From Aporrectodea caliginosa (Eukaryota; Annelida; Clitellata; Crassiclitellata; Lumbricidae), in NCBI GenBank assembly GCA_020284085.1, contig JACEVL010000160.1:347001-411000 (forward strand): 64,000 bases of DNA, in the 5' to 3' direction. The translations under genes and the position numbers were made by a program. Below the pieces are notes generated by a model. It did no database searches, was not told where the DNA came from, and worked only from the letters and a program-made list of their open reading frames with translations. Shown here one piece after another: positions 57,851 through 64,000 of this stretch (position 1 is its first letter; each line of letters starts with the position of its first letter).

Positions 57851-58880
57851 CTTGATACTACATGTTTTCCGAAATCTGGAGGCAATGATTATTTAATCAT
57901 CATGAATTGTTTGAACATCGGTTATCATTACAATAGAATACCTGAGGGTAATATCTGAAGGATCTTGAACCTGTCTAGCTGATAGAATATAATTTAGGAT
58001 ATTCTGAACTAGTTCAACATAGACCATTTATGGCTGAGCTAGCTGGAACAGTGCATTACTTTTGGGCGTTTGGCTTATTAAAGTTGTGTGATGGTTGCAA
58101 TATTGTTTATCATTGTAAGAGCTTAGTAATAGGATATCACTGGGTAAGCTGTTTGTTAAACTGTGCCTCAAAACTTTGGTCCTAATGCTTTTTCATTAAA
58201 TGGAAATTTACAGTAATAGCGACCATGGTCCACTATAGTTCATAACCCACTGCCCAACGGGTTCGTAAAGTTATGTATTGGAAATCCACTGGAAAACAGT
58301 CGTTACTGTTTAAATGTGAGACCTGTGCGTTCTGTGGTAGTGATTTTGAAAGTGCAGCTACAGGGTTATTAGGGACTAAGTGCTGTTACGCTTGTTTCTT
58401 AATGGAATATATTGCCCAGTAGCCATTAGTGGATAAACTTTTGTGGGATGCAGATTATATTTAGCAGTGCACTAGTCTTCTAAGTTGATAAATATTCGTG
58501 GGATTAAAATTATAATCTTACTTTCTGTTCAGTTGCACAGATGTGACTATCATTTTATCGCTGGTTATATATAATTGGTTGGGCATTGAAAGCGAATGAA
58601 GGAGTAACCACCAACAGGAATAATAAATGTCTGGTTCCTGGTTCAGAAAGGTGGAGCTTTGTTGCATTGTGGTTTTCATGACTGAAGGCCTAAATCTAGT
58701 GTAATAACTTACTGTAAGAATGGTTTCATATGCAGTAGGTGTAATGCAGAAGTCAGTGTTGCAGAAAAAGTCTGCAGAGATTGGAACTTTCTTGGCTGCA
58801 GCTAAATACTGTTCATGGCTGTTGTTGCACAGACAAGAGTTATCTCAATCAAGAGCAGTTAGTCAAGAAGTTAATAAAAC
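57851..58880. other. Spacer without recognised features
   Basis: AT-rich unique-looking sequence; no convincing exon, RNA or repeat seen. Confidence 0.4.
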
Positions 58881-58886
58881 CCAGTG

Positions 58887-59125
58887 AGTAGATACTGGAT
58901 CAGTGTAAAACCTAGGTACTGGATCAATGTAAGCCTAGATACTGGATGATTGTAAACCTGGATACTGGATCAATGTAAAACTTACCTACTGGATCAATGT
59001 AAAACCGAGATACGGGATCAATGTAAAACCTAGGTACTGGATCAGTGTGAAACCTAATTACTGAATAAATGTAAAACCTAGATACTGGATCGATGTAAAA
59101 CTTAGATACCGGATTAATTTAAAAT
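58887..59125 (+). repeat. Minisatellite, ~23-bp unit
   Basis: About ten imperfect tandem units of the type TACTGGATCAATGTAAAACC with TAG/GAG variants at the junction. Confidence 0.9.
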
Positions 59126-59574
59126 GTCGCTGTAACAGTAACATTTGAGAGACGTTATGTAGTTTCTGCTGATGATTTTAAAGGTTGCCTGTGAATTAAT
59201 TAACTGGTTTCAATTGTCTCTTATCTTAAATGTAAGTTTAATGACTTTATTGTCACAAAGTCCTTCCTTCTTGATGACGGCACTTGCTTGCATCTGAAGG
59301 GTCAAAAATTGCTACTTTTACCTGGTAGTACTGGACACAAACATTGTAGATTTTCAGTGTTGCATTGGTGATATAGTGTATTGTATAGGCTGTATTGGTA
59401 ATATAGTGAAGTAGTGAAAGTATTTTTTCAGATGTTTCCTGGTACTAATATGATCACCAGTAATACAACACTGAATTGCTTATGCACCACTGAAACCCAT
59501 AATAGTATATAGTGATGTATTTCAGTATATATTATATATGTTTATATATACGAAATAATATGAAAGTATATATA

Positions 59575-59576
59575 TA

Positions 59577-59631
<55 letters not shown>

Positions 59632-59695
59632 CAGCATTGTGAATATATATGTATACTAACTCAAGTATATTATAGTATATATATATATATATATG
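59575..59695 (+). repeat. TA microsatellite
   Basis: A (TA) run of about 50 bp followed by shorter TA/TG runs. The open frames here are artefacts. Confidence 0.9.
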
Positions 59696-60459
59696 TATAA
59701 TAAATGTGTGTGTGTGTTTAATGTATGTATGGACACACACACATGAATAAACCATTAGCTGTAATTAATGTTGCCTCACTGTTTGCATTTAGGCTTATTG
59801 GCTAACCTAAGTTCTTATATCGCATGGAATTTGCAGCAGCTGGACCATTGCTAAGCCAGGCAGGCTGTGTGGCTGTCTGCAGTGGTTGTTGTTTGTATAT
59901 CCGAGTCCTGCATAAATGTACTGGCAGGTAACAGGTTGAACCAAATATCGAATTGACTATAAAATATTCACCAAACCTGCCTTCCTCTCTTCTTCCCTCC
60001 CTCCCTCCCTCTCTCACTGCCTCCTGCCCTGTCCCTCCATCTGTCTGCCTATCTCCTTTTCTGCTTTCCTGTGTCAGATGTCTTTCATGACTTTTGAAAC
60101 AGCAAATAAATGAATGATTTTGAGTGACATGGAGTTGGTATGCCACTGCTCTTAAGTTGTTAATGAGGCCGGTTCTTTCATTTACCGGTATATACTTAAG
60201 TGAAGCACCTCTCAATGGCAAGTAAATATTATATCCTTGATGCAGGAAAACAAATATTTATTTTTCTTCAGCTTGTAGCTTGATTTTACTACAGTTACCA
60301 GAATGAATGGACATATTTTAAAAACATTTTCTGTTATTACAGGGTGAATATTACGCCCTGGGAAGTAAATTCATTGAGACGCAAAGCTGTAATGAAGATT
60401 GGATTGGAGTAAAATCTGATGATTGTTTGGTCGTGTGATGTTGGATTTATCTGAGCAAA

Positions 60460-63182
60460 ATGGGTTCCAGTCAGTCGTCGCTTTCCGACCGCAATAACAG
60501 CCATGCCAGACACGGTCGATTAGCCAGCGGTCACCAGAGGGAAAAGAACAAAAACAAGACACATGCAAACAATGTAAATTCGGGCAGGGCGTATGAACAT
60601 CTTGCTTGCCCAAATGATAATTCCGCTAGGAGTTCTCCCTCGGACGTACGCAGTTCCACATCCAGCTTAAAAGATACAGACAGGAAGAAATCTCCATCTC
60701 TCGTGTGTTTTCCATGCTTTAGCTGCGTCGGCAAAGATGATGAACTTAATTCCCGCGGCGTACCCATTCCTGGCCAAAACAATGATTCGGTCGCATTGCT
60801 TCGTGTTTCAAGTAAGTTGAGCTTACGTGCGGTAGAAATAGAAGACGAAAACAACTTTCCTCCTGAGAAATCAGAGCCGTGTGCAGATGAAATACCTTCA
60901 GAAGAAAATCTTGGAGATGTTGAGCAGATATCTCGCAACCTATGGTTGGGAAACCAAAAAGTCGAATATGTCGGCGATGCGGATTGTGCTTACAGAAAGG
61001 TGGTCGCAACAGAAGCTATTGCATCAGACGTGGTTGTGAAGGGAAATAGAATTCCCTGCGAGAAACATGTCCGACCTGATGAATCGGATTCTGTCTATGA
61101 TCAGAATGGAAGGGTGTTTGTCGTTTCAAAGAAGCATCTTTCTTTTCCATGTGGGTTTTTCAGCCATGCAAAGCCTAAACCGATCGTAGAGGGTTACAGC
61201 AATTGTCAGTTGGCAGTCATACCGCTGCGCGAGCAGATCATGGAGAGGGGGAACGAAAGGGCGAAGGATATCGACTGCATGAGTAACAGTACGTCTTACG
61301 AGGACTCGGGAAAGGCTAGCGAATCAGAAAGTTTTCTGCTGTCTTTGGAGTCCGGGAGAAATGCGTTTAAAGCTCCGATCGCTAAGATGGACTCACTTGA
61401 AACGACTTCTATCGACAGCCTCAATTCAGATGACCTCATGGTTGACACGATGGGTTTCTCGTGCACAAGCTTCAAGGAACTGGAAGAAGGGAACGGAAGT
61501 AGAGATCCAGCCTATACCGAATCAATAGATCGCATGAACACAGCCTGCAAAAACCAAACGTTAAATCACTCATTGCATGCCAGGCACGGCTCGGCAAAGG
61601 GCACGACACCAGACAGGGTGCAGCCATCTTGTTCTAGTCTGTCCGAACCGAGGCTGGACAAGCGACATCCAGATGCATTTGATAGAAATGAGATGCGGAA
61701 TGCTGCTAATGATGTCTTGGCCAGTGCAGGTGGGAATGTGACTCTCCGAGAGAATGCTGACAGAATCCGAAGGGTTAGGGTGACCTTTCCAGGAATTCCA
61801 GGAGCCAGAGAAAGGTGACTTTCCACTAGAATTCTTTTTGTACTACCTTCCTCTGAATGTTGTTTTTCAGTCTCAAATTGGAATGGGTAATTGTAAGAAG
61901 TTGAAAAATCTAGATAGGAATCAATTGGTTGAGGTCTTCATGAATGACAGAGCCTGCCAATGGTGATGTTTCTCATTGCCAAAGCATTGTTTGCTTACTG
62001 GTGAACTCTCTATACTCACTCCATGGATCATCAGGCTGGCTTAGGCTGTTGCGAGATAGAATGCACTTTAAAGACACTCCACTAAGTATGTACATGTAGA
62101 TACATACATATTTTGCATTACATTGTAAGTGTAATTAAGCGACCATCTTCTGTTTAAAGGTGCAGCACTTGGTAAGGTAACCCGGTCATCATATGTTGAG
62201 GATCATAAACTTTACTTGTTTAGGCATTTTCAACTTGATGCGTGACTCAGGTCAAGTGCAGGTTTGGTACAACCATTGCGCGTCATCTCCCTTACTTAGC
62301 AGTTTTCAAAAATGTTGTATCCACAGGACTGTTAATTTATGTTAGGCTACTAATTAATGTTAATTAATGGTAATTGCTCAGATGCCACAATCAATCAGCG
62401 GTGTGGCTGTGCAAACTTGGCCCTTTGCAGGTCTGCCTTTTTGTTTCCCATAGATATTCTGTTTTCAGTGCGTATCACAGTTACCCCCAATACTTATCAC
62501 AGTTACCCCTAATGCTTATCACAGTTACCCCAATACTTATCACAGTTACCCCTAATGCTTATTACAGTTACCCAATGCTTATCACAGTTACCCCAATACT
62601 TATCACAGTTACCCCAATGCTTATTTACACTACCCCCAATACTTATCACAGTTACCCCCAATACTTATCACAGTTACCCGTAATGCTTATCACAGTTACC
62701 CGTAATGCTTATCACAGTTACCCGTAATACTTATCACAGTAATGCCCAGTTACCCATAATGCTTATCACAGTTACCCCTAATGCTTATCACAGTTACCCA
62801 GTTAATGCTTATCACAGTTACCCCCAATGCTTATCACAGTTACCCCAATGCTTGAAGTGGCGCTATATAAATTTGCAATTACTATTACCATTACCAGTGT
62901 CTGCAAACGTCTGATTTCTGTTTATCCTGTTTCAGGAAGCGTTTGTCTTGTCCATCCACTGGAACTGAATTGCCATTCTTCTGCTTCGACAACTTGCGGC
63001 CGACCTCGTTTGACCTCACGGACGTTAATCGGTTGTCCGACACAATTCAGGAAATGCCAGACTTGCCAATGCCGGTTGGTGACGAATTTGTGGTCCTGGA
63101 TCGAGAAACACAAGACGACTTAAGGAATGACATTGAAACGTGTCGAACGCTGTTGCTCGACCTTGGAGTGCTCATTTGCCAG
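60460..63182 (+). CDS. Putative N-myristoylated protein of unknown function, two exons seen, 3' incomplete
   Basis: Exons 60460-61814 and 62936-63182 join in phase (AG|G, an Arg codon) and give 534 aa, ending at a donor (CAG|GTGACA), so at least one more exon follows, perhaps outside the window. The N terminus MGSSQSSLSD fits an N-myristoylation signal. Residues about 60-90 are Ser-rich, and CFPCFSC near 85-92 could be palmitoylated, suggesting membrane attachment. Most of exon 1 is polar and probably disordered, with Ser/Asp clusters (TTSIDSLNSDD). Exon 2 is more conserved-looking: DLTDVNRLSDTIQEMP, then DEFVVLDRETQDDLRNDI and an amphipathic CRTLLLDLGVLICQ. I do not recognise the family; scaffold proteins such as fezzins have a similar myristoylated start, but no homology is claimed. 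An acceptor (TTATTACAG) ends at 60341, implying a 5' UTR intron. ATG 60460 is the first Met of the exon frame. Confidence 0.75.
62475..62850 (+). repeat. Minisatellite in the intron, ~20-bp unit
   Basis: About eighteen units of CTTATCACAGTTACCCCAAT with variants. It lies in the intron between the two exons of the unknown gene and ends directly at a LINE-like tail (GTGGCGCTATATAAATTTGC, 62853-62905), so the array may be an expanded part of that element. Confidence 0.9.
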
Positions 63183-63204
63183 GTGACAAATCTCATGACG
63201 CTTT

Positions 63205-63430
63205 AAATTGTCTTGAGTTTCATGCTTCTGATAATAATAACATAACAATAATGATGATAAGAACAATGATGATGATAATAATATAGTAATAATTTTACTT
63301 GCGATCCCTGAAATGCATTCTCCCTTGTTTAAATAGTTTTCCACATCCTCTGGATTTCATCCTTTCGGTAAAAATAAAATAATTATAATAATAATAATAA
63401 TTTACAATAGTAATAGTAATAACAATATTT
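63205..63430. repeat. TAA/GATGATAA-type simple repeats
   Basis: Two low-complexity tracts of ATAATAA and GATGATAA flank a short unique segment. No gene seen. Confidence 0.7.
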
Positions 63431-63503
63431 ATGATCTCATGATGCTTCCTGTGATGGCTCAAGTCTTTTCTCTTTCCTGTGCTGCTGTGCGTCAGTGTCT
63501 TTT

Positions 63504-64000
63504 TTATCCATCTAGTTTAACTTGCGGAAATCTTGAATGTAACTATGTAACTATGTTTGAGCCACAGGCTAAAAAGTCAAATCTTTCGACGACTAATTCG
63601 ATCACTTACAATCATTCAATCGTCATGAAACTTGGCAGATAGACTCGCCCTCGGAGACATTTCATTCTATAAAAATTTCAGCTCCCCAAAAAGGCTAGCT
63701 TATAGAATCGGGGACTCAACTTTTCGAATCGGGGAATCCCCTTTTCCGATATGCAGCGTTGCCATTGGGCAGCGTTGCCATTGGCCGCAACAGAAACGGG
63801 TGCGCTGCCTCATTAAACGCATGCTATGTTGTAAAATGAACGCGGACTATATATTTGTAGAGGTAACTGCTTCATAAGACCCATTATAGGATACTAGATG
63901 GATATAGTAAAAAACTTTGTTTTTACGGGCTGTATTTTATATCCATCTAGTTTAACTTATGGAAATATTGCTTGCTTGAGCCACAGGCTAAAAAGTCAAA
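63504..64000 (+). repeat. Direct repeat pair with a hairpin, possibly element ends
   Basis: The block from TATCCATCTAGTTTAACTT to CACAGGCTAAAAAGTCAAA occurs at 63508-63582 and again at 63940-64000, where the window ends. An exact 14-bp inverted repeat, ACTAGATGGATATA (63893-63906) and its complement (63938-63951), overlaps the second copy. Identity unknown. Confidence 0.6.

Noticed and set aside
59512..59755. Open frames of 62-77 codons
   Set aside because: TA/TG microsatellite translations.
60531..61009. Minus ORFs of 135 and 87 codons
   Set aside because: Shadows of the large coding exon on the plus strand.
62374..62914. Plus ORFs of 117 and 69 codons
   Set aside because: Translations of the CTTATCACAGTTACCCC minisatellite.
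1..64000. CRISPR arrays, operons, bacterial-type promoters
   Set aside because: The window is clearly eukaryotic; the regular short repeats are mini- and microsatellites without unique spacers.

Overview
The window is animal nuclear DNA. Genes are split by introns with GT/AG borders, coding exons are short islands, and most of the rest is intron, spacer and transposon debris. LINEs of the CR1/L2/Rex1 type, several tRNA-derived SINE families and hAT-like DNA transposons are abundant. The gene set (tetraspanin, NCEH1/AADAC-like hydrolase, zinc-knuckle SR protein, zinc-finger PARP, VDAC) and repeat style fit a marine invertebrate deuterostome such as an echinoderm. That placement is inference; no lineage-specific marker is visible.

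Layout. 0.3-5.0 kb: a nearly complete LINE on the minus strand with a single frame break, tandem ~100-bp units before its ORF, and a 54-bp direct repeat on each side. 5-8.4 kb: SINEs and spacer. 8.4-14.7 kb: an eight-exon tetraspanin gene (+). 15-17.2 kb: LINE tails. 17.3-22.7 kb: a six-exon NCEH1-like hydrolase (-). 22.8-26.6 kb: spacer with a duplicated repeat. 26.6-33.9 kb: a four-exon SR splicing factor (+) whose first intron holds a hAT element. 37.1-40.4 kb: a four-exon PARP gene (-) with an N-terminal RanBP2-type zinc finger. 41.0-42.0 kb: a DNA transposon. 42.2-51.4 kb: a seven-exon VDAC-like gene (-) that appears shortened at its C terminus. 52.5-57.9 kb: a dense transposon block with an iterated inverted-repeat element, a Mutator-like MITE, a second LINE and telomere-like repeats. 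60.5-63.2 kb and probably beyond: a gene for a putatively N-myristoylated protein I do not recognise (+).

Every exon chain was assembled by checking splice sites and phase; each sums to an open frame (tetraspanin 273 aa, hydrolase 404 aa, SR protein 249 aa, PARP 243 aa, VDAC 256 aa). The genes are unrelated single-copy-type eukaryotic loci with no operon logic. The most unusual points are the zinc finger-PARP architecture, the divergent shortened VDAC, several transposons with exact target-site duplications (two hATs inside copies of one SINE family), and strong over-representation of the palindrome TAGGCCTA.
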